Positions 1 through 5,729 of a stretch of DNA of 6,076 nucleotides are shown in pieces (positions within the stretch are counted from its first letter, which is position 1; each line of letters starts with the position of its first letter). The DNA comes from Clostridia bacterium (lineage in GTDB: Bacteria; Bacillota; Clostridia; Christensenellales; Borkfalkiaceae), in contig JAFOHH010000011.1 of the NCBI GenBank assembly GCA_017421905.1, positions 1 through 6,076 on the forward strand. Direction: 5' to 3'. The translations under genes and the position numbers were made by a program. The notes under the pieces were generated by a model. That model was not told the origin of the DNA and did not search any database. It worked only from the letters and a program-made list of their open reading frames with translations.

Positions 1-3
1 ACG

Positions 4-31
4 CAAGGGCTTGCCGTTTGGCAAGCCCTTG
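4..31 (-). terminator. Probable intrinsic terminator after the esterase gene
   Basis: A perfect 12-bp inverted repeat (arms 4-15 and 20-31) closes a 4-nt loop, 15 bases beyond the stop codon of the SASA-family esterase. The stem is GC-rich and is the last element before the window edge. On the minus strand the transcript leaves the stem with CGT and then runs out of the window, so the expected U-tract cannot be seen. The plus-strand side has no T-run, so it would not work as a terminator for rightward transcription. Position and stem strength support the call; the missing U-tract limits it. Confidence 0.65.
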
Positions 32-46
32 TGCTATAAAGACAAA

Positions 47-1489
47 TTACGATATTTTGATGCGGAAAGAATCTAACGGATAAGCAAGCTCTCCGTTTTT
101 CGTGTTATAAACGCTGACGGCATCTGCCATTTCTTGCGGCTTTTCGCCAAGCTCCGTTTCAAAGCGGAAGGCATATTCCAACTCGAATGGTTCGCTGATA
201 GAAATGGGCAAATAAATTGCATCGTTTGCGACAAGGGTGGGGAGTAGGCGTTGCTCTGCTCCATCGGCAGTTACGGCATAAAAACCTGCTTTCCCCTTTA
301 AGGCAATCCCCTCTCCTACGTTTTTGAAGGTAAGGAGCAAGCCGCCATTCGCCTTCGTAACCGAACGTAAGGTCGGAGCGTCGCAAAGGTCCGTTCCTCC
401 CATAAACGCGCCAAAATAACGTTCTGCCGTGCGGAACCCAACCGTTTTTTTATCGTAAGGATGAATGCCTGTATCCGGATTGAGAGAATCGGTTTCTCCG
501 ATACGCGCAATAGGTAGCCCCGTATCGACGATGGTGGTATAAGCCGTGCTTGCAACGAGCGTAGTTGCACGCTTATGATCGATACGACAAAGGGCGTATT
601 CCCTCCACTCCTTTTCCATAGAATGGATACCGCAATCTACAAAGGGCAATTCCTTTTGAAACAACTTACGCCAGCCTTTTATCAGTTTTGCATAACGCTC
701 TGCATAGCGATTGTAGTCGCCACAGCCCTGATACCAAAGCACGCCGCTAAAAGCAAACTTTCGCAACGGGTAGATGCAACCGTTAAAGTAAGAAGAGGGG
801 CGGCGATCGGGAGATTGGGCTTCGATGCGATCAAACCCTTCTTGCAAAAGCTCCTCGTATTCTTCTTTAGGAATCCAAGTATGAATAGGCGTTCCTCCCA
901 TGCAGGACATAACTACGCCAACGGGGATTTTGCAAAGCTCCCACATGCGTTGTGCGAAAAAATAAGCGATTGCGCCAAAATCGGCAACCGACTGGGGATT
1001 TGCCTCCTGCCAGCCGTTAGAAAAGGAGGCTTGCACCTCTCTCGTGCGATGATCGCTATATTTGCGCAACACGCCGTACATACGGATTGCAGGGTTAAAG
1101 GAAGTATCGATTTCCTTTTGATACAGCAAAGACATATCTTTATTATAGCATTGAAACATGCGCCAACCCATATTAGACTGACCGCCTGCTAAAAACACTT
1201 CGCCAAAGGCAACGTTATTTATTGTATGGGTTTTTTCTCCACACGCAGAGGTTAGCATATAATTTAGCCCTGCGGGAACTGCCGGCAAAACACCGTCGAA
1301 CACGCCGTTTTTTACAGTGAGAATTGCGGAAGAAAAAACTTTATTTTCTTTTGATACGCATACGGAAATGCTTTTGCAGGATTTTTCCGTTTTTCCCCAT
1401 ACGCGAAAGGGAACGCCGTGCAAAAACAAGGCGTTATCTGAAAATAGCAAAGGAAGTTTAATAAAAGATTTAAGACTAGTAGTGCTCAT
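47..1489 (-). CDS. SASA-family (sialate O-acetylesterase-like) carbohydrate acetylesterase, cytoplasmic
   Basis: This 480-aa protein is predicted to remove O-acetyl groups from sugars. The N-terminus (about residues 12-32, LPLLFSDNALF...VWG) matches the beta-sandwich entry of bacterial sialate O-acetylesterases. The SGNH/SASA core follows: GQSNM at 103-107 with nucleophile Ser105, MGGTPIHTW at 197-205, GVLWYQG at 249-255 and the catalytic-His block GIHPYDKK at 341-348 (His343). The C-terminal 110 or so residues look like the usual beta-rich domain. There is no signal peptide or membrane segment, so it should act in the cytoplasm on imported sugars. The start is supported by AGAGGTG at 1494-1500. 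Its own leader follows the GH2 terminator, so it is probably a separate transcript. Two family positions differ: Cys256 stands where WYQGE is usual, and the Asp normally two residues before the His has moved. Family confidence is high; the substrate (sialic acid, acetylated mannan or xylan) is unknown. Confidence 0.87.
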   Translation of the reverse strand: MSTTSLKSFIKLPLLFSDNALFLHGVPFRVWGKTEKSCKSISVCVSKENKVFSSAILTVKNGVFDGVLPAVPAGLNYMLTSACGEKTHTINNVAFGEVFLAGGQSNMGWRMFQCYNKDMSLLYQKEIDTSFNPAIRMYGVLRKYSDHRTREVQASFSNGWQEANPQSVADFGAIAYFFAQRMWELCKIPVGVVMSCMGGTPIHTWIPKEEYEELLQEGFDRIEAQSPDRRPSSYFNGCIYPLRKFAFSGVLWYQGCGDYNRYAERYAKLIKGWRKLFQKELPFVDCGIHSMEKEWREYALCRIDHKRATTLVASTAYTTIVDTGLPIARIGETDSLNPDTGIHPYDKKTVGFRTAERYFGAFMGGTDLCDAPTLRSVTKANGGLLLTFKNVGEGIALKGKAGFYAVTADGAEQRLLPTLVANDAIYLPISISEPFELEYAFRFETELGEKPQEMADAVSVYNTKNGELAYPLDSFRIKIS

Positions 1490-1493
1490 TTTT

Positions 1494-1500
1494 CACCTCT
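1494..1500 (-). promoter_or_regulatory. Ribosome binding site of the esterase gene
   Basis: On the minus strand AGAGGTG lies four bases before the ATG at 1489. It agrees with the anti-Shine-Dalgarno consensus and fixes the start; no in-frame alternative nearby has a better site. Confidence 0.75.
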
Positions 1501-1503
1501 TAA

Positions 1504-1610
1504 TAAAATTATTTTACCATATTTGTCGCTATTTATAAAGTGTTTTTAGAATTTTTTATAAAAAACAACAAAATATTATATACCCGCACCTATCTTTCCT
1601 TTATCTTCAA
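1504..1610 (-). promoter_or_regulatory. Candidate promoter region of the esterase gene
   Basis: This AT-rich gap follows the GH2 terminator, so the esterase probably needs its own promoter. Two candidates are visible on the minus strand. The first has a perfect TATAAT (-10) at 1575-1580, but the bases 16-19 bp upstream bear little likeness to TTGACA, and a TTGAAG at 1605-1610 sits too far away (24 bp). The second has TTTATA (1534-1539) 17 bp before TAAAAT (1511-1516), which would leave a leader of only about 15 nt. A 13-bp AT-rich palindrome (6-bp arms 1504-1509 and 1511-1516) covers that second -10. I cannot choose between them. Confidence 0.4.
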
Positions 1611-1633
1611 AACAAATTTTAGAAAATTATAAT

Positions 1634-1665
1634 AAAAAACGCCCCAACGGTTTACCGTTGGGGCG
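1634..1665 (-). terminator. Intrinsic terminator of the GH2 beta-mannosidase-like gene
   Basis: A perfect 11-bp GC-rich stem (arms 1640-1650 and 1655-1665, loop of four bases) is followed at once on the minus strand by six T residues (1634-1639) and more AT-rich sequence. It begins 18 bases after the GH2 stop codon. This is a textbook rho-independent terminator and separates the GH2 gene from the esterase gene, though leaky read-through is possible. Confidence 0.93.
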
Positions 1666-1668
1666 AAA

Positions 1669-1680
1669 CATTTTAAAATG
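1669..1680 (-). repeat. 12-bp perfect palindrome between the GH2 stop codon and its terminator
   Basis: CATTTTAAAATG reads the same on both strands and lies between the stop codon and the terminator stem. With no loop bases it is unlikely to fold well as RNA. It may be only a by-product of AT-rich DNA; no role is claimed. Confidence 0.35.
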
Positions 1681-1683
1681 CTT

Positions 1684-4014
1684 TTATTTTGCGATGTTTT
1701 CCATATCTACGCCGTAGTATTCGGAAAGGATTTTAAGATAGTTTTTGTAGTAATCCATTTCGAATGCGGGATAGCCGTAGAGGTAGTGGTTTTTATGTAC
1801 CGTACCGTCTTCTTCTACCACCTTTAAAAGGTATACGTTTTTATGACCGTGCGAAATAGCAAGGCTATCTACTGCCAAGTTTTCGTTGGGGTTTACCTTA
1901 AATTCGCCTGCTTTTACAACGTCTCCCGTGAGGGCGTTTACCACTTCGTAAGTACCTTTTACCGTGCGCATAGTATCGTTTAAGATATAAATTTTGCTAC
2001 CCCAACCGGCAGGTTCGCCAAGGGCAATGGTAAGAGGATCTTGCGATTGCTTAATGAAGTAATAAGCAAGCTTTTTAGTGAAGTAATAGTCTACGACGGC
2101 GTCGGAGAATTGCGGCCAACCGTCTTGCATATTCCACCATAAAATGCCTTGGCATTCGGGCTTTCTGATACGAGCGGTTTCGATGAAGTACTTGCATGCT
2201 TCTGCCTGCGATGCTTGCGAAAGGAGAGCAAAATCTTCTAAATTATCAGCACGCTTACCAAAGAGCGCTTCGATTTGCTTATGCATCAATTCTACGCGGT
2301 ATGCCCACCAGCCGTCCTTTCCTTCGGGATCGGTTGCGTGAACAACCCATTCCTCGTTTTCGGAGGTTGCGGGCCACAGGCTATCGGGCGAGATGAATTT
2401 TTTAAGAGAGGAAACCGCAGGGCAGCCGTGGTAGCCCACTTCGCTGATGAAGTGTGCGCCGTGAGTACGATATTCTTGCGCTTTAAAGTAGTCGCGAGAG
2501 CCCCAAACGTGTTGCTCGGGCGTTTCGGAAAGGTCACGCTTTAAGCAAAGCTCGTCTGCAAAGTATGCGGAAGAAGGTAAATAGGGACGGAAGGGGTCGT
2601 AAAGCTTAACCTGTTCGGGCAAAATTTTACGGGAAAGATCGTCCATAGAGGGAAGCATATGGAATTGATACCACGCCCAGTCGATTTCGTTATTACCACA
2701 GTAAAGAGCAAGCGAGCAGTGGTTACGAACGCGGCAAATAAATGCTTTGGCTTCGTCTTTCATTAAGTTTACAAAGCGGTCGCCAAGCGGATAAATATTG
2801 CAAGCAAGTGCAAAGTCCTGCCATACCAAAATACCGTTTTGATCGCAAAGATCGAAGAATTCGTCGCTTTCGTAAACGTTACCGCCCCAGCAACGAATCA
2901 TGTTACAATGGGTGTCTACGCATTCTTCAATGGCTTTGGGAAGACGTTCGGGATCGTTAGAGTGCATTGCATCGAGGGGAACCCAGTTGGTACCCTTGCA
3001 CATAATGGGAACGTTGTTGACTTTAACGGTGAATTTACCATTTTTACCAACGCCCGTTTCCGTGCGGTCTAATTCGCACTTTCTGATACCGAATTTGGTA
3101 TGATAATCGCAAACGACGTTGCCGTTTTCATCTAACAAATTAAGCGTGATATCGTAAAGGTTAGGATCGCCATAGCCTGCAGGCCACCAGAGTTTAGCGT
3201 TGCGAACGTCCGTTCTCATCGTGCTGTAATTAAAACGGAGCTTATGCTTAATTTCAAATTCGCTATCGCCGCATTTACCAAGCAGTTGTACGTAGTATTT
3301 GCCGAAATATTTGGGCGATACAATAATGTGATATTGCGCCCAAATCCAACCGAGGGTAACGCCTTTATCTTCGCGCACGTTAATGGTGGAAAGATACAAG
3401 TCTTCAATGCGGGTTTTGTCTTTATATTGCAGTTCTACGTCCTTCCAAATACCTGCGGAAACAAGGCGGCAAATAATATCACAACCGTACATATGCGCAG
3501 GCTTACGAATTGCAAGACCTTCGAAATCCATGGGGAATCCCGTCATAAACGGATAGTGTTCTTTATCTACCGTGTAGTAAATGGAAGAATCGATTTTTAC
3601 GGTAAGAAGGTTTTTACCTGCTTTTACGTAATCGTTTACTTGGAATTTATGCTCGATGAGCATATTTTCACTTTTGCCGATTTCTACGCCGTTGATAAAA
3701 TAGGTTGCAACGGTGTCTACGCCTTTAAATTCTAAAAACAGGTCGTAATCGTTATAATCTTCGTCTACGAAAAACTCTTTTTCGTACCACCATTCATTCA
3801 GCTCGATTTCTTGCGCCTTTAACACGTTGCTACCGAAATAAATATCGGGGAGCAAGCCGGCGTTCATCATGTCTTTTTCTACGTTTCCGGGAATGGTTGC
3901 AGGAATATGCGTAATACCGGAAAGCTTGTGGATATCGGCAGGGGTTTTAGCTGCCACCGCGCCCGTTTCGTAAAAATACAAATCGCAAGCGCCTTGAATT
4001 TTTTGAATTTTCAT
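1684..4014 (-). CDS. Glycoside hydrolase family 2 protein, beta-mannosidase-like, cytoplasmic
   Basis: This 776-aa retaining exo-glycosidase most resembles beta-mannosidases, which release terminal beta-linked mannose from manno-oligosaccharides or Man-beta-1,4-GlcNAc. Layout: N-terminal jelly-roll domain (about 1-195), Ig-like sandwich (about 196-320), TIM-barrel catalytic domain (about 325-660), then a C-terminal beta domain. Seen directly: RCWGGNVYESDEFFDLCD (374-391), GILVWQDFALAC (394-405), predicted acid/base Glu443 in GNNE, predicted nucleophile Glu525 in ISEVGYHG, and a WWNMQDGWP block (626-634). No signal peptide is present. The family usually runs about 800-860 aa, so this copy is slightly compact but intact. 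The start has AGAGGTAAGG at 4021-4030. It has its own promoter and ends in a strong terminator. Odd: the classical GWDWG segment is GCDI (177-180), and the nucleophile context is YHGCP instead of the usual F-rich run. GH2 membership is near certain; mannose specificity is inferred. Confidence 0.9.
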   Translation of the reverse strand: MKIQKIQGACDLYFYETGAVAAKTPADIHKLSGITHIPATIPGNVEKDMMNAGLLPDIYFGSNVLKAQEIELNEWWYEKEFFVDEDYNDYDLFLEFKGVDTVATYFINGVEIGKSENMLIEHKFQVNDYVKAGKNLLTVKIDSSIYYTVDKEHYPFMTGFPMDFEGLAIRKPAHMYGCDIICRLVSAGIWKDVELQYKDKTRIEDLYLSTINVREDKGVTLGWIWAQYHIIVSPKYFGKYYVQLLGKCGDSEFEIKHKLRFNYSTMRTDVRNAKLWWPAGYGDPNLYDITLNLLDENGNVVCDYHTKFGIRKCELDRTETGVGKNGKFTVKVNNVPIMCKGTNWVPLDAMHSNDPERLPKAIEECVDTHCNMIRCWGGNVYESDEFFDLCDQNGILVWQDFALACNIYPLGDRFVNLMKDEAKAFICRVRNHCSLALYCGNNEIDWAWYQFHMLPSMDDLSRKILPEQVKLYDPFRPYLPSSAYFADELCLKRDLSETPEQHVWGSRDYFKAQEYRTHGAHFISEVGYHGCPAVSSLKKFISPDSLWPATSENEEWVVHATDPEGKDGWWAYRVELMHKQIEALFGKRADNLEDFALLSQASQAEACKYFIETARIRKPECQGILWWNMQDGWPQFSDAVVDYYFTKKLAYYFIKQSQDPLTIALGEPAGWGSKIYILNDTMRTVKGTYEVVNALTGDVVKAGEFKVNPNENLAVDSLAISHGHKNVYLLKVVEEDGTVHKNHYLYGYPAFEMDYYKNYLKILSEYYGVDMENIAK

Positions 4015-4020
4015 AATTTT

Positions 4021-4030
4021 CCTTACCTCT
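4021..4030 (-). promoter_or_regulatory. Ribosome binding site of the GH2 gene
   Basis: AGAGGTAAGG on the minus strand, six bases before the ATG at 4014, is a strong purine-rich Shine-Dalgarno site and supports the chosen start. Confidence 0.75.
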
Positions 4031-4032
4031 TT

Positions 4033-4062
4033 AACTAAGATTGCTATTATTATATCTTAGTT
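4033..4062 (-). promoter_or_regulatory. Probable repressor operator: 9-bp perfect dyad over the GH2 promoter
   Basis: Two perfect 9-bp arms in inverted orientation (4033-4041 and 4054-4062, AACTAAGAT / ATCTTAGTT) are separated by 12 bp. The arm centres are 21 bp apart, about two helical turns, as expected for a dimeric regulator on one face of DNA. The upstream arm abuts and shares a base with the -10 box; the downstream arm lies at the expected transcription start. One arm is therefore outside the transcript, so an RNA hairpin or attenuator is unlikely. The regulator is not in the window and I do not recognise the motif. Confidence 0.65.
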
Positions 4063-4077
4063 GTTTTTAAATTTCAA
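4049..4077 (-). promoter_or_regulatory. Sigma-A type promoter of the GH2 gene
   Basis: TTGAAA (-35, 4072-4077) and a perfect TATAAT (-10, 4049-4054) are separated by exactly 17 bp on the minus strand. Transcription should start near 4042, giving a leader of about 28 nt with the ribosome binding site inside. This is the best promoter in the window. It gives the GH2 gene expression independent of the kinase gene upstream, although no terminator was seen between them. Confidence 0.85.
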
Positions 4078-4105
4078 TCATTTTCTGATTTTTCTTAGAA
4101 GAATT

Positions 4106-5065
4106 TTATAAATCGAGTGCGGCTACGATAGCTCCGTAATCGCCGATTTGTTCCCCCAGCATAGCGGGGACGATTTCGCATACGGAAAGCGAAGGAGCAA
4201 GCGCCTCTTTTTGCAGAACTTTTTGCATTTCAGGAATTAAAAATTCGCCCGCGCGTGCAAAAACGCTGCCGATAACGATTTTTTGAGGGTTTAAGATATC
4301 GATAACGAGAGAAAGACCTACGCCGAGATAGTGACCGGAAAGAGCCATAACCTCGAGTGCGTCGCTATTGCCCGCCTTGCAAGCCTCCGCAACGTGCTTG
4401 GTGGTAATATCTTGTACGTCTGCCGTGGGCATATAAGAAACGGGCTTGCCCATTTGCAACCGTTGCGTTGCCTTGGAAATGGCAATTTGGCGAATACCGC
4501 CGCCGCTGCAAAAGCCCTCGAACGAGCCGGCTTTGCCGTACCCAACGGGGCCGTCCTCCTCCAAGCGGAAATGACCGATTTCCCCAGCGTTGCCGTTTGT
4601 GCCGGAATATAATCTGCCGTTTAAAATTAAGCCTGCCCCAAGTCCCGTACCAAAGGTCATGAAAATCATATTTTCGCTACCCTTTCCCGCGCCGTATTTC
4701 CATTCGGCAAGGGCGCAAGCATCGGCATCGTTTTTAAGACGCGCAGGGCAACCGAGGTTATCTTTAATATAGTCGGTAATATGTACGTCGTCCCAGCCGG
4801 GGAGGTTGGGCGGCGACATAATAACGCCCGTTTTGGAGTTGAGCGGGCCGCCGCAGGAAATACCGGCAAGAAGCCCCTCTTTGGATACGGAATAGGTGTT
4901 GAGCATCTCTTCCGCCTTTTCAATTAAGATATCTAAAACGTTTTTCCAAGTACCTTTGGTTTGTATTTGAAAGCGGTCTAAAAAGCGAATGCTTTCCCCT
5001 TCCGTTTCGGCAAGGAGCACGCTGGACTTCGTTCCGCCAATATCAAATCCGACAATGTATTGCAT
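4106..5065 (-). CDS. ROK-family sugar kinase (glucokinase/mannokinase/N-acylhexosamine kinase type)
   Basis: This 319-aa cytoplasmic protein should phosphorylate a hexose or N-acetylhexosamine with ATP. Seen: the N-terminal phosphate-binding motif DIGGTK (8-13), CGGPL (71-75), the catalytic Asp113 in KNDADACALAEW, the second phosphate motif FGTGLGAG (138-145), and the sugar-binding Glu162 and His165 of GEIGH. There is no N-terminal helix-turn-helix, so it is a kinase and not a ROK repressor. The usual CxCGxxGCxE zinc loop after GH is replaced by GYGKAGSFEG (174-184) with none of its cysteines. The gene starts four bases after the SIS gene, and its GGAG site (5075-5078, spacing 9) lies inside the last codons of that gene, so the two are almost surely translated from one mRNA. 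Length is normal for ROK kinases. The sugar cannot be read from sequence; mannose, glucose or an N-acylated hexosamine would suit the neighbours. Confidence 0.88.
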   Translation of the reverse strand: MQYIVGFDIGGTKSSVLLAETEGESIRFLDRFQIQTKGTWKNVLDILIEKAEEMLNTYSVSKEGLLAGISCGGPLNSKTGVIMSPPNLPGWDDVHITDYIKDNLGCPARLKNDADACALAEWKYGAGKGSENMIFMTFGTGLGAGLILNGRLYSGTNGNAGEIGHFRLEEDGPVGYGKAGSFEGFCSGGGIRQIAISKATQRLQMGKPVSYMPTADVQDITTKHVAEACKAGNSDALEVMALSGHYLGVGLSLVIDILNPQKIVIGSVFARAGEFLIPEMQKVLQKEALAPSLSVCEIVPAMLGEQIGDYGAIVAALDL

Positions 5066-5069
5066 ATGA

Positions 5070-5717
5070 TTATTCTCCGAAAATTTCGTTTTCTACCGCG
5101 CGGCAAATTAAGTGGTATACGGGGAGGTGACATTCTTGCACGGCGAAGGTTTCCTTTTCGGGAACGTTAATCGTTTCGTCGCAAACCGCCATCATTTTAC
5201 CGCCCGTAGTACCGGTAAGACCTACGGTATAAGTGCCCTTCATTTTCGCAACTAAAATTGCATAGTAAATATTATTGGAGTTACCCGAAGTGGAAAGCCC
5301 GATAAATACGTCTTTATCCGTGCAGTAGCCGTACGCTTCTTGCGCGTTGCAAAGATCGGGTGCGGCGTCGTTTGCATAAGCCGTCATAAGCCCCGTGTGA
5401 GAAATAAAAGAAATAGCGGGGATTGCGCCTTGCAGGTTATCGGCAAGGTATTTACCCTCTTCGCCGTAAGCGGCAACAAACGCCTCTCTTTGATCGGCAG
5501 GGACGGGACGCTTAATGTAAAATTCCTTTAAGAATTCGCCAACGATGTGCTCGCAGTCGGCAGCGCTGCCGCCGTTACCTGCTACCAAAATTTTACCGCC
5601 TGCTTTTACGCGGTTGGTCATTTCTACAATAACGCGTTCTAATTTTTCGCGAAGAAATGCCATTTGGGGATAACGGGTTACAAATTGATCAATTGCAAAA
5701 ATCGTATTTTTTTTCAT
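5070..5717 (-). CDS. SIS-domain phosphosugar isomerase, GmhA-like
   Basis: This 215-aa protein is related to GmhA (sedoheptulose-7-phosphate isomerase) and DiaA. Seen: GNGGSAAD (47-54), ANDAA (115-119), the sugar-phosphate loop STSGNS (142-147), TGTTGGKM (168-175) and VQECHLPVYH (193-202). All four residues matching the GmhA metal ligands are present (His57, Glu61, Gln194, His202), so it is probably an active isomerase and not only a DiaA-like binding protein. It is longer than the GmhA norm of about 190-200 aa because of about 25 extra residues near 71-97, before AISF. The start has AGGAG at 5725-5729, spacing 7. It lies 10 bases after the ABC-F gene and 4 before the ROK kinase, and no heptose-synthesis genes are seen. 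Its substrate may be the product of the kinase, for example mannose 6-phosphate; this is inference. Codons 2-4 contain a run of eight A. Confidence 0.85.
   Translation of the reverse strand: MKKNTIFAIDQFVTRYPQMAFLREKLERVIVEMTNRVKAGGKILVAGNGGSAADCEHIVGEFLKEFYIKRPVPADQREAFVAAYGEEGKYLADNLQGAIPAISFISHTGLMTAYANDAAPDLCNAQEAYGYCTDKDVFIGLSTSGNSNNIYYAILVAKMKGTYTVGLTGTTGGKMMAVCDETINVPEKETFAVQECHLPVYHLICRAVENEIFGE
5075..5078 (-). promoter_or_regulatory. Ribosome binding site of the ROK kinase gene, inside the SIS gene
   Basis: GGAG lies nine bases before the kinase ATG and within the second- and third-last codons of the SIS gene. It indicates translational coupling of the two genes and supports the chosen kinase start. 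Confidence 0.7.
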
Positions 5718-5724
5718 CGGTTTT

Positions 5725-5729
5725 CTCCT
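5725..5729 (-). promoter_or_regulatory. Ribosome binding site of the SIS gene, overlapping the ABC-F stop codon
   Basis: The minus-strand sequence TAGGAG contains both the TAG stop of the ABC-F gene (5728-5730) and the AGGAG site for the SIS gene, seven bases before its ATG. Such overlap is typical of genes in one operon. Confidence 0.75.

Noticed and set aside
575..1192. Open frame of 205 codons on the plus strand
   Set aside because: It lies wholly antisense to the esterase gene, whose protein has clear family motifs; its translation shows no recognisable domain.
1317..1538. Plus-strand open frame of 73 codons extending into the esterase leader
   Set aside because: Most of it is antisense to the esterase N-terminus and the translation is low in complexity with no family likeness.
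3244..3735. Open frame of 163 codons on the plus strand
   Set aside because: It is antisense to the GH2 gene and its translation has no recognisable motif; a shadow of the real frame.
4033..4062. Reading the GH2 dyad as an RNA hairpin, attenuator or riboswitch
   Set aside because: The start site predicted from the promoter lies between the two arms, so the transcript would carry only one arm; the leader of about 28 nt is too short for a riboswitch.
4092..4103. Small inverted repeat TTCTT-AG-AAGAA just after the kinase stop codon, considered as a terminator
   Set aside because: The stem is only 5 bp and AT-rich with a 2-nt loop, and is followed by A residues, not T, on the minus strand.
5070..5717. 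SIS protein as N-acetylmuramic acid 6-phosphate etherase (MurQ) or a full phosphoglucose isomerase
   Set aside because: It is too short for either and carries the GmhA-type metal ligands and loop order.
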